From Paenisporosarcina sp050269735 (GTDB lineage: Bacteria; Bacillota; Bacilli; Bacillales_A; Planococcaceae), in assembly GCF_050269735.1 (NCBI RefSeq), contig NZ_JBNNIX010000001.1, forward strand, positions 372,001 through 436,000: a stretch of DNA of 64,000 bases, written 5' to 3'. The position numbers and the translations under genes are program-made. This document shows positions 8,322-16,039 of the stretch, piece after piece. Positions within the stretch are counted from its first letter, which is position 1. The number at the start of each line of letters is the position of its first letter. Below the pieces are notes generated by a model. That model ran no database searches. It was given only the letters and a program-made list of their open reading frames with translations, and was not told where the DNA came from.

Positions 8322-9020
8322 ATGGACATTAACTATTCACCACTTGGAGACGAAGCCATTGTCCTAGAGGTTGGACAAGAAATTACAAAAGAAAGCACCA
8401 GCCTGGTACGATCAATTACCGAACGGATCGAACAAGCATCAATTGAATCGGTTGTAGAAGTCATTCCAGCCTTTACGACCGTTACGGTTTTTTATAAAGT
8501 GTCTGTTAATCATCAATTTGAAGATATGAAGAATCTTCTCAAAAAGATTTTACTCGAGAATAATGTTTCAGAAAAAATAGAACAACGCACCATTGAGATT
8601 CCCGTGTGTTATGGCGGGCAGCACGGACCGGATTTAGAGTTCGTTGCGTCACATAATCATTTATCCGTAGAAGAAGTGATTGCCATCCATTCTTCAGGTA
8701 CTTATGAAGTGAATATGATCGGATTTGCGCCAGGGTTCCCATTTATTGGTGGGATGTCCGACAAAATTGCGGCTCCACGCCGCTCGACCCCAAGGTTGCG
8801 AATTCCTGAGCGTTCTGTTGGCATTGCAGGAATGCAGACTGGCGTTTATCCGATTGAAACACCAGGAGGATGGCAACTAATTGGTCGAACGCCTATGGAA
8901 CTTTTCCTTCCTAATGAAGACATCCCGAGCTTACTGCAAGCGGGCGATTTCATTGTCTTCAAACCGATAACAGAAACAGAGTATGCAGAATGGGAGGGGA
9001 CGACTCATGCTGCAGATTGA
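8322..9020 (+). CDS. pxpB: 5-oxoprolinase subunit PxpB (KipI)
   Basis: A 232-residue subunit of the ATP-dependent 5-oxoprolinase PxpABC, which hydrolyses 5-oxo-L-proline to L-glutamate. PxpB hallmarks are visible: the PLGDEAIVLEVG start, IPVCYGGQHGPDL near residue 95, the GFAPGFPFIGGM segment near 135, and IETPGGWQLIGRTP near 185. The B. subtilis orthologue KipI is also known to inhibit sporulation kinase KinA. First gene of a five-gene cluster; pxpC starts inside its last codons. No kipR regulator is adjacent here, unlike in B. subtilis. Confidence 0.94.
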   Translation: MDINYSPLGDEAIVLEVGQEITKESTSLVRSITERIEQASIESVVEVIPAFTTVTVFYKVSVNHQFEDMKNLLKKILLENNVSEKIEQRTIEIPVCYGGQHGPDLEFVASHNHLSVEEVIAIHSSGTYEVNMIGFAPGFPFIGGMSDKIAAPRRSTPRLRIPERSVGIAGMQTGVYPIETPGGWQLIGRTPMELFLPNEDIPSLLQAGDFIVFKPITETEYAEWEGTTHAAD

Positions 9021-10017
9021 TAAAGAAGGTTTGCAAACGACTGTTCAAGACCTGTGCAGGAATGGTTTTCAAAAGTATGGTGTGATCGCAAGTGGCGTCA
9101 TGGATGCATATGCACATCGATTGGCGAACATAATGGTTGGTAATGAAGAGACAAAAGCAACAATAGAAATCACATTGATGGGTCCACAAATAACGTTTCT
9201 TGCTGACTGTTTATTTGCATTAACTGGAGCGAATCTATCACCAGCGATTGATGGAGTACCACTAAAAATGTGGCGTCCGATTCTTGCGAGAAAAGGGAGC
9301 AAGCTAACTTTTGGGAAACCTGTTTCCGGTTGCCGAACGTATATGGCGGTTGCCGGAGGAATTGATGTGCCTGAAGTCATGGGCAGTCAGTCCACTTATT
9401 TAAGAGCCAGTATCGGAGGGTTTAACGGAAGAGCCTTGCAAAAAGGAGACGTCATTCCGGTTGCTTTTGCTCCTCAACATGTTCAAGGATTTATCGAAAG
9501 ACTCGCTAAAGATGTGAAGGAAACACCATTTGTACAAGCGGAATGGACGTTGAATTCAGACGCGATTCCTATTTATGAAAAGGCAGCGACAGTGCGAGTC
9601 ACTGAAGGAAGACAAGCCTATTTATTCGCTGAAAAAAGCCAGAATGATTTTCTGGAACAAGCCTATCAAAGTACATCAGATTCCGATCGTATGGGTTATC
9701 GTTTAAAAGGATTGGAACTTACTTTAAAAGAACCGAAAGAATTACTGTCCGAAGCGGTGTCTTTTGGTTCCATTCAAGTCCCGCCCGACGGACAACCTAT
9801 TATCTTGATGGCTGACCGCCAGACGACCGGCGGATATCCGAAAATCGGCACAGTTGTCACGGTGGATTTACCGAAAGTGAGCCAGTTGAAGCCAGGGGAA
9901 AAGATTCGATTTGAAAAAATATCTCTGGAAGAAGCTCAGCGAGCGTTGATTGAGCAGAGAAAATTGATTGATGAATTATCGAAATCAATTTCGCTTAAAT
10001 TTAAGGAGGAATCCTGA
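9007..10017 (+). CDS. pxpC: 5-oxoprolinase subunit PxpC (KipA)
   Basis: A 336-residue biotin-dependent-carboxyltransferase-like subunit of 5-oxoprolinase. Family features include TTVQDLCRNGFQKYGVIASGVMD at the N-terminus (usually TTVQDlGR..yq..Gv..sGamD), AVAGGIDVP near residue 117 and SDRMGYRL/LKG near 230. ATG 9007 is preceded by GGGAGGGG inside pxpB and overlaps it by 14 bp, so translation is probably coupled. The usual Gly in 'DLGR' is replaced by Cys (DLCR), a small deviation. Confidence 0.94.
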   Translation: MLQIDKEGLQTTVQDLCRNGFQKYGVIASGVMDAYAHRLANIMVGNEETKATIEITLMGPQITFLADCLFALTGANLSPAIDGVPLKMWRPILARKGSKLTFGKPVSGCRTYMAVAGGIDVPEVMGSQSTYLRASIGGFNGRALQKGDVIPVAFAPQHVQGFIERLAKDVKETPFVQAEWTLNSDAIPIYEKAATVRVTEGRQAYLFAEKSQNDFLEQAYQSTSDSDRMGYRLKGLELTLKEPKELLSEAVSFGSIQVPPDGQPIILMADRQTTGGYPKIGTVVTVDLPKVSQLKPGEKIRFEKISLEEAQRALIEQRKLIDELSKSISLKFKEES

Positions 10018-10019
10018 AA

Positions 10020-10790
10020 ATGAAGTACCAAGTCGATTTAAATTGTGACATGGGCGAGAGTTTTGGCGCATACAAAATGGGGAATGATGAAGAAATTTTA
10101 GATTTCGTAACATCGGCAAATATCGCGTGTGGATTTCATGCTGGTGATCCTTCCACGATGCGCAAAACGGTCAAACTCGCTCTTGAAAAGGGCGTGGGCA
10201 TCGGTGCGCATCCAGGATTTCAGGATTTAACGGGATTCGGTAGAAGAAATATATTCGTGTCTCCTCAAGAAGCATATGAGCTCGTGGTCTATCAAATTGG
10301 TGCGTTATACGGTTTTGTGAAATCGGAGGGAGGCGTGATGCAACACGTCAAGCCGCACGGTGCCTTGTTCAATATGGCAGCCACAGACGCGGCATTATCT
10401 GAAGCAATTGCTGAAGCTATTTATGCAGTGAATCCTGAGTTAGTTCTATTTGGTTTATCCGGCAGTGAAATCGTCAAAGCGGGGGAGAAGATTGGTTTGC
10501 GCACGGCCAATGAAGTATTTTCCGATCGTACCTATCAAGCTGATGGGACATTGACGAGCCGAAAAGAGGCCAATGCGCTCATTACGGATACTGATACAGC
10601 GATTGGTCAAGTTGTGCGAATGGTTAGAGAAGGTTTGGTCACAAGTACCGATGGAAAAGAAGTAACCATCCAGGCTGATACCGTTTGTATTCATGGAGAC
10701 GGTGTTCATGCACTCGATTTTGCAAGACGGATTTCTCAAACGTTAAAAACTTCTGAAATTGATATCCGGAAAATTTCAGAGTTCAAATAA
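10020..10790 (+). CDS. pxpA: 5-oxoprolinase subunit PxpA (LamB/YcsF family)
   Basis: A 256-residue polysaccharide-deacetylase-like subunit. The invariant start VDLNCDMGESFG (residues 5-16), NIACGFHAGDP (residues 36-46), GIGAHPGFQD and VKPHGALFN are all present. It completes the pxpBCA set for 5-oxoproline hydrolysis. It follows pxpC by 2 bp with AGGAGGA in the pxpC tail, so the three are one operon. In B. subtilis pxpA (ycsF) is the first gene of its cluster; here it is third. Confidence 0.95.
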   Translation: MKYQVDLNCDMGESFGAYKMGNDEEILDFVTSANIACGFHAGDPSTMRKTVKLALEKGVGIGAHPGFQDLTGFGRRNIFVSPQEAYELVVYQIGALYGFVKSEGGVMQHVKPHGALFNMAATDAALSEAIAEAIYAVNPELVLFGLSGSEIVKAGEKIGLRTANEVFSDRTYQADGTLTSRKEANALITDTDTAIGQVVRMVREGLVTSTDGKEVTIQADTVCIHGDGVHALDFARRISQTLKTSEIDIRKISEFK

Positions 10791-10808
10791 ATCACAAAGG
10801 GGCACTAT

Positions 10809-12014
10809 ATGAAAACTGAAAACAAATTAAAAAACACCAATCGTAGTTTGTTGCTTGGTGCGGCATTCTTGATGGCGACTTCAGCTATCGGACCAGGCTT
10901 TCTAACACAAACGACCGTCTTTACAGAATCACTTTTGGCAAGTTTCGGTTTCGTTATTTTGATTTCCATTATTATTGATATCGGTGCTCAGCTGAACATT
11001 TGGCGAATCATTGCGGTATCTGAAAAACGGGCACAAGATATTGCGAACGATATATTGCCGGGGCTCGGTTATTTTCTTGCTATCTTAATTGTTATGGGTG
11101 GTCTTGCATTTAACATCGGAAATATCGCGGGTGCTGGTCTAGGGACAAACGTTTTATTCGGAATCTCTGCACAGACGGGAGCCATTCTGAGTGGGATTCT
11201 TGCAATCGGTATTTTTGTAGTTAAAGAAGCTGGTAAAGCGATGGACAAGTTCGCGCAAATTTTAGGGTTTATCATGATTGCTTTGACGGTATACGTGATG
11301 TTTACTGCAGCTCCTCCAGTAGGGGAAGCGGTCGTGAAAACATTCGTTCCAGATAAAATTGATATTTTAGCAATCGTTACATTGGTTGGAGGAACGGTTG
11401 GGGGCTATATCACTTTTGCAGGAGGCCACCGCTTAATTGATGCAGGTGTCAAAGGTGTAGACGCACTTCCTGAAGTAAACCGTAGTGCGGTTTTTGCAAT
11501 TGTAGTTACTGCTATCATGCGAATTGCCTTGTTCCTTGCCGTACTGGGTGTTGTTTCTCAAGGATTGAAGCTGGATCCTGCTAACCCACCAGCGTCTGTG
11601 TTCCAACATGCAGCTGGGAACTTTGGTTATAAAATTTTCGGGATCGTGATGTGGGCAGCGGCAGTTACGTCCGTAGTTGGCGCAGCATATACATCGGTTT
11701 CATTTATTCGTACATTCCATCCATGGTTAGAGAAGCATCATCAAAAAATTATCATCGCGTTTATTGCAATTTCGACGATTGTCTTTGTATTCGTCGGTCG
11801 ACCGGTAAGTATTCTTGTACTCGTAGGTTCTGTGAATGGCTTGATTTTACCGATTGCTTTAGGCGTAATGCTTATTGCCGCTTATAAAACGAAAATTGTC
11901 GGGGACTACAAACATCCAATGTGGATGACGATTTTCGGTATTATTATTGTTATCGCAATGTCGATCATGGGCGTGTATACCTTAATTGAAGGCATTCCTC
12001 AATTGTTTAAATAA
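10809..12014 (+). CDS. ycsG: NRAMP-fold transporter, YcsG-like
   Basis: A 401-residue membrane protein with about 11 helices. The first helix has SAIGPGFLTQTTVF, a variant of the NRAMP DPGN helix that lacks the metal-binding Asp and Asn, so it is probably not a metal transporter. B. subtilis YcsG, next to pxpA, has the same type. Clustering with pxp genes suggests import of 5-oxoproline or a related compound; this is inference. It follows pxpA by 18 bp with AAAGGGG upstream. Confidence 0.85.
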   Translation: MKTENKLKNTNRSLLLGAAFLMATSAIGPGFLTQTTVFTESLLASFGFVILISIIIDIGAQLNIWRIIAVSEKRAQDIANDILPGLGYFLAILIVMGGLAFNIGNIAGAGLGTNVLFGISAQTGAILSGILAIGIFVVKEAGKAMDKFAQILGFIMIALTVYVMFTAAPPVGEAVVKTFVPDKIDILAIVTLVGGTVGGYITFAGGHRLIDAGVKGVDALPEVNRSAVFAIVVTAIMRIALFLAVLGVVSQGLKLDPANPPASVFQHAAGNFGYKIFGIVMWAAAVTSVVGAAYTSVSFIRTFHPWLEKHHQKIIIAFIAISTIVFVFVGRPVSILVLVGSVNGLILPIALGVMLIAAYKTKIVGDYKHPMWMTIFGIIIVIAMSIMGVYTLIEGIPQLFK

Positions 12015-12057
12015 AGTGGTTTTTATCAGAGCGAAATAGAAAGGGGTTCTTATCTTG

Positions 12058-12831
12058 ATGACACCGTCTGAAGTAAGAGAAAAGATGCGCAGTGGTGACT
12101 TTTCTTCGCCAACTTCTGGTTTGTGTGAAGAATACATTCAAGCAAATCTGGTGATATTGCCTAAAAATCTAGCCTTTGATTTTCTGCTGTTCTGTCAAAG
12201 AAATCCGAAATCCTGTCCACTCATTGATGTGACAGATGCCGGTTCCTATATCCCAAAAATGTCTGCACCTCAAGCGGACTTGCGTACGGATTTGCCAAAA
12301 TACCGCATCTATCGCGATGGTCAAGTTGTGGATGAACCTACGGATATTACTGCGTATTGGACAGACGATATGGTCGGCTTCCTAATTGGCTGCAGCTTCA
12401 CCTTCGAAGATGCACTGATTAAAAACGGCATTCCAATGAGGCACAATGAAGAAGGCGTTAATGTCCCCATGTATAAAACGTCTATTGAAACTTCGCCTTC
12501 TGGCAAGTTTGCAGGACCGACTGTCGTCAGTATGCGTCCAATGAAAGAAGCGGATGTCATACGGGCGGTTCAAGTAACGAGTCGTTTCCCATCTGTTCAC
12601 GGAGCACCGGTTCATATCGGAAACCCTGAATCGATTGGCATCCAGAATATTCATCAGCCTGATTTTGGTGATGCAGTGACAATCAAAGAAGGTGAAGTAC
12701 CCGTGTTTTGGGCATGTGGTGTGACACCTCAAGCAATCGCCATGCATATGAAACCACCATTGATGATTACGCATGCACCGGGTCATATGTTCATCACAGA
12801 TTTAAAAAGTGAACATATGAGTGTGATTTGA
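12058..12831 (+). CDS. ycsI: YcsI family (DUF1445) putative hydro-lyase
   Basis: A 257-residue member of the D-glutamate cyclase/UPF0317 family. Recognisable segments are MTPSEVREKMRSGDFSSPTSG, the LVILPKNLAFDFLLFCQRNP stretch and the TDAGSYIPKM segment; later comes a conserved IGCSFTFEDAL block. Mammalian relatives turn D-glutamate into 5-oxo-D-proline, so its place at the end of a 5-oxoprolinase operon fits a role in 5-oxoproline/D-glutamate turnover. ATG 12058 is preferred to TTG 12055 because of spacing from AAAGGGG. Confidence 0.88.
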   Translation: MTPSEVREKMRSGDFSSPTSGLCEEYIQANLVILPKNLAFDFLLFCQRNPKSCPLIDVTDAGSYIPKMSAPQADLRTDLPKYRIYRDGQVVDEPTDITAYWTDDMVGFLIGCSFTFEDALIKNGIPMRHNEEGVNVPMYKTSIETSPSGKFAGPTVVSMRPMKEADVIRAVQVTSRFPSVHGAPVHIGNPESIGIQNIHQPDFGDAVTIKEGEVPVFWACGVTPQAIAMHMKPPLMITHAPGHMFITDLKSEHMSVI

Positions 12832-12868
12832 TTCAAACTATGGCTAATTGAACATAAGCAATTACTGA

Positions 12869-12906
12869 AGTATCTCTCCGTTTATGACTGAGAGATACTT
12901 TTTTGT
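12869..12906 (+). terminator. Terminator of the pxp operon
   Basis: A 10-bp perfect stem AGTATCTCTC / GAGAGATACT (12869-12878, 12890-12899) followed by TTTTTTT marks the end of pxpBCA-ycsG-ycsI. Confidence 0.9.
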
Positions 12907-12972
12907 GCTAGTATAAGCAATATAAGGTCAATTGGACGTGATCGACACAATCTAAAAAAGGAGGCTCTTTAT

Positions 12973-13149
12973 ATGAAATTCGTTAAATCGAAGATGAAGC
13001 AACTCGTAAAAGAAAACGAAGAACTGAAGGTGCGTTTGAAACAAATTATGAAGGAACATGAGCTTGAAAAAGATTATGCACTTAAAGCGATGTACCATAC
13101 TGAAGTAGTGGAAGGTAAGTTTCAAGCAAAATATCAGGAACTTTCATAA
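12973..13149 (+). CDS. Small coiled-coil protein, unknown
   Basis: A 58-residue frame behind AAGGAGG (12958-12964), starting MKFVKSKMKQ and continuing with heptad-like Leu/Val spacing (LVKENEELKVRLKQIMKEHE), predicted as one helix or short coiled coil. It has its own terminator. No family was recognised. Confidence 0.7.
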   Translation: MKFVKSKMKQLVKENEELKVRLKQIMKEHELEKDYALKAMYHTEVVEGKFQAKYQELS

Positions 13150-13167
13150 TCTGCCGTTTGGCAGTGC

Positions 13168-13207
13168 AAAAATCCAAATCGGGACACTCCTGGTTTGGAT
13201 TTTTCTA
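13168..13207 (+). terminator. Terminator
   Basis: Stem AAAAATCCAAA / TTTGGATTTTT (13168-13178, 13194-13204) after the coiled-coil gene. Confidence 0.85.
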
Positions 13208-13274
13208 TTTAAAGGAATAATTGAAGCGAGTATTATGTACAGATGATGACAATCTTTAATATTTCCCCGTAAAC

Positions 13275-13290
13275 ATGACATTTGTCATAT
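13275..13290. promoter_or_regulatory. Inverted repeat ATGACATTTGTCAT upstream of degV
   Basis: Perfect 6-bp arms (ATGACA / TGTCAT) around TT lie 134 bp before degV. A close relative, ATGACAAATATCAT, is found at 47209-47222 upstream of the desaturase gene des. The shared form ATGACAnnTnTCATAT suggests one regulator for both, DesR being the obvious candidate. Inference only. Confidence 0.4.
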
Positions 13291-13423
13291 CACACTCATG
13301 ATACATAACCCTAGTCAAAAACAGTGATTCTTTCCATACTTATAAATTCAAAGAAATCGTCTCTTGATTTCCAAATGAACTTAATTTACTGAGACTTACG
13401 GTCATATAAAAGGAGCTACTTTC

Positions 13424-14266
13424 ATGAACCAATCAAATATTGCATGGGTAACGGATTCAACTGCCACCCTGTCACCGGAATTTATAGAAAAGCATAATAT
13501 CCATGTGGTCCCGTTATTTGTCATCTTTGGCGAAATCGCTTACAAAGAAAATGTTGATATTAGTTCAACTGACTTTTATAAAAAGTTGGCATCTTCTAAG
13601 GATTTGCCAAAAACATCACAACCTTCTCCAGGTGAAATGCTGGAGCTGTTTAACGAAATTAAAAACAAATACAAGCACGTTATTGCCATTCATGCGACTG
13701 GCGCATTAACAGGTGCTTATAGTGGTGCAGTCTCGGCGACTAAAGAAGCGGGTGTGAACGCGTTTGTTCTAGATTCCCAGATTGGATCGTTTCCACTTGG
13801 GAAAATGGTGGAGCGCGCTGTAGCTTTAGAGCAGCAAGGAAAATCATTTGAAGAAATTATTGCTGAAATTAAGACCTTGCCTGCAAAAGGTAGACTGTTC
13901 TTGACGCCAGGAAGTCTGGAACAACTTCACAAAGGTGGACGCGTAACAGGTACACAAGCTGTTTTTGCAACGTTATTGAATATGAAGGTCGTGATGAAAT
14001 TTCATGAAGGCCGTGCGATACTATCCGATAAAGTTCGAAGTCATAAACGTGCCATCGCAAAAATGGCCGACTATTTGGAAGCGGAGAAAGATCACGTGAA
14101 AGAGGTGACCGTCCTCCACGCTGACAATTTGAAAGAAGCAACTCAATGGAAAAATGAACTACAAACGCAATATCCTCAGATGGCTATTTCTATTACCGAA
14201 CTTAGCCCAGTACCTGGTACTCATACGGGAAGAGGTACAATCGGTCTTGCTTGGTTAGGGGAATAA
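13424..14266 (+). CDS. DegV family fatty-acid-binding protein (FakB-like)
   Basis: A 280-residue DegV protein. The family start WVTDSTATL (residues 9-17), SQPSPGEML near 66, HATGALTGAYSGA near 90 and a DSQIGS segment near 114 are the residues lining the fatty-acid headgroup pocket. FakB-type proteins present bound fatty acid to the kinase FakA for phosphorylation and entry into phospholipids. No fakA is nearby. RBS AAAAGGAG; monocistronic with its own terminator. Confidence 0.92.
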   Translation: MNQSNIAWVTDSTATLSPEFIEKHNIHVVPLFVIFGEIAYKENVDISSTDFYKKLASSKDLPKTSQPSPGEMLELFNEIKNKYKHVIAIHATGALTGAYSGAVSATKEAGVNAFVLDSQIGSFPLGKMVERAVALEQQGKSFEEIIAEIKTLPAKGRLFLTPGSLEQLHKGGRVTGTQAVFATLLNMKVVMKFHEGRAILSDKVRSHKRAIAKMADYLEAEKDHVKEVTVLHADNLKEATQWKNELQTQYPQMAISITELSPVPGTHTGRGTIGLAWLGE

Positions 14267-14287
14267 GAATAGATTGAATGAGAAAAG

Positions 14288-14320
14288 TCGCTAATCCTAC
14301 ATAAGGATTGGCGATTTTTT
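14288..14320 (+). terminator. Terminator of degV
   Basis: Stem TCGCTAATCCT / AGGATTGGCGA (14288-14298, 14304-14314) and a T6 tract. Confidence 0.88.
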
Positions 14321-14328
14321 CGTGGTTT

Positions 14329-14430
14329 TTAATTCTCCAAATTTCGGTACAAAGTAGATTTGCTGATGCCTGTTGCTCCTTTAATATCTAAAAGAGTATA
14401 CTTTTTGCACATTTGCATCGGGTTTTCTTT
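14329..14430 (-). pseudogene. 3' remnant of a serine recombinase (helix-turn-helix tail)
   Basis: On the minus strand a 33-codon stretch bounded upstream by an in-frame TAG reads KENPMQMCKKYTLL, DIKGATGISKSTLYRNLEN, then stop. The T-G-I-S-K-S-T-L-Y-R helix is the characteristic C-terminal DNA-binding helix of Hin/resolvase-type serine recombinases. No catalytic domain precedes it, so it is best read as a relic of a lost invertase or transposon resolvase. A small DNA-binding domain of another family is the alternative. Confidence 0.5.
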
Positions 14431-14475
14431 CTATTTGGTCTATATTAAACAAATTAAGTTGTCTATCCGAGGCTG

Positions 14476-14745
14476 GAAAGGAGAAACGCGATTCTTGGTT
14501 GTAATAATCGACGTTAACGTAGGAAAAATTGGAGACCTCGTAGTAAAAATCGGGGTTGACGTAGGAAAAATCCACGTTCACGTTGTAAAAACAACTTTTA
14601 GCCTTTGCTTATTCAAAACTACGGTTTCGCAATACCATCCACTTTCTCGGGCTAACTCTATAAATCAGTTTTCTATTATCGAACATTTAGTTGGACATTT
14701 AGGAGTTTTCGTTGGAGTTGTTGGTATTTTCGTTGAAAATCGAAA
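14476..14745. repeat. Array H: 21-bp units with core cGTAGGAAAAAT / cGTTGGA
   Basis: First block: cores at 14497, 14518, 14539, 14560 and 14581 (GGTTGTAAT, CGTAGGAAA, CGTAGTAAA, CGTAGGAAA, CGTTGTAAA), each exactly 21 bp apart, with a degenerate unit at 14476. Second block: related cores at 14689 (AGTTGGACA), 14710 (CGTTGGAGT) and 14731 (CGTTGAAAA), again 21 bp apart. It fills the gap between degV and the convergent trhO gene. Reading frames across it are periodicity artefacts. Confidence 0.8.
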
Positions 14746-14821
14746 AAAGAGAGATGCGAAGTGACGAAATCACTTTGCATCTCTCTTTGTATTTGTATAG
14801 AAGATTGGCTCACACCATATT

Positions 14822-15796
14822 TTAAGCTTTGACAGACCCTTTAACACGTTCAACTACATCGAGTCTAGCTTGAACTTGCTCTTCGCTTAAGCCGTGCTCC
14901 ACGATATAACGGTTGCGTGGATGCGTGCGGCATGCATCGGAACAGCTGCGCAAGTAAAGATGTTCGTTTTCTTCCGAACAAAGAATTTTATCGTTACATT
15001 CCGGGTTCGCACAGTTAACATAACGCTCACAAGGAGTACCGTCAAAATGATCTTTACCGACGATGACGTGCTCGACTTTGTTAATTGGTACAGCAATGCG
15101 TTGATCAAAGACATACATTTGTCCGTCCCAAAGCTGACCTTTCACTTCTGGGTCAGTTCCGTAATTGTGGATACCACCATGAAGTTGACCGACATCTTCG
15201 TAACCTTCTTTAACTAACCAGCCAGAGAATTTCTCACAACGAATTCCGCCTGTACAGTAAGTCAAAATCTTTTTGCCTTCGAATTGATCTTTGTTTTCGC
15301 GCATCCATTGTGGCAAGTCACGGAAGTTCTTGATATCCGGACGAACAGCCCCACGGAAATGCCCTAAATCAAATTCATAATCATTACGTGCATCGATCAC
15401 GATTGTGTCGTCTTGTTGCATTTTTTCGTAGAATTCCGTTGGCGTCAAGTATTCCCCCGTGATTTCGTTCGGGTTGATATCATCTTCTCCAAGACCAAGA
15501 TGTACTACTTCATTTTTTGCACGAACATGCATTTTTTTGAATGCATGACCGTCCGCTGCATCAATTTTCCACATCATATCAGCAAAACGTTCATCACTCT
15601 TCATCATATCCATGTAGGCTTGGGTTTGTTCGATCGTGCCAGAAACAGTACCGTTAATACCTTCGTGGGATACAAGAATACGGCCCAATAAGCCGATTTC
15701 TTTACATGCAGCCAAGTGAGTTTGTGCGAATAATTCAGGTTCATCTATTAATACATATTTATAATATAACAAGACTTGATAAGCATTGTTTTCCAT
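14822..15796 (-). CDS. trhO: tRNA uridine(34) hydroxylase TrhO (rhodanese-like)
   Basis: A 324-residue rhodanese-family protein catalysing oxygen-dependent 5-hydroxylation of wobble uridine 34 in tRNAs. It has the TrhO layout: an N-terminal acylphosphatase-like domain (LLYYKYVLIDEPE, GINGTVSG), a rhodanese domain with active-site loop CTGGIRCEK (about residues 181-189) and a C-terminal Cys-rich tail (CERYVNCANPEC, CSEENEH, CSDACR). GTGG-type RBS AAGGTGG lies upstream. Monocistronic. Confidence 0.94.
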   Translation of the reverse strand: MENNAYQVLLYYKYVLIDEPELFAQTHLAACKEIGLLGRILVSHEGINGTVSGTIEQTQAYMDMMKSDERFADMMWKIDAADGHAFKKMHVRAKNEVVHLGLGEDDINPNEITGEYLTPTEFYEKMQQDDTIVIDARNDYEFDLGHFRGAVRPDIKNFRDLPQWMRENKDQFEGKKILTYCTGGIRCEKFSGWLVKEGYEDVGQLHGGIHNYGTDPEVKGQLWDGQMYVFDQRIAVPINKVEHVIVGKDHFDGTPCERYVNCANPECNDKILCSEENEHLYLRSCSDACRTHPRNRYIVEHGLSEEQVQARLDVVERVKGSVKA

Positions 15797-16039
15797 TGTA
15801 ATATAACCACCTTACTTTTATGGTAATTCAATCAATAAATATAGCATAAATGAGGTTAAAAGAACAGGGCTAATTAGTAAATGGCTCTGTTAAATAATGT
15901 AGGAAAAGTGAAATTTATAAGATCAGTGGGGAATGAAACCAACTGCGCAATCCAGATATCGCAAAAACCATTAAAGGATAACGTTCATATTTTCTCGAAT
16001 AAGTATTCAAATGACAATATTTCAATGGGGTGTAATGGC

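Noticed and set aside
14360..14764. 134-codon plus-strand frame through array H
   Set aside because: It consists largely of the 21-bp repeat, has no RBS and no family resemblance.
15881..16039. 53-codon N-terminal extension of the FAD dehydrogenase
   Set aside because: No RBS before 15881, and the FAD-binding fold begins right after ATG 16040.
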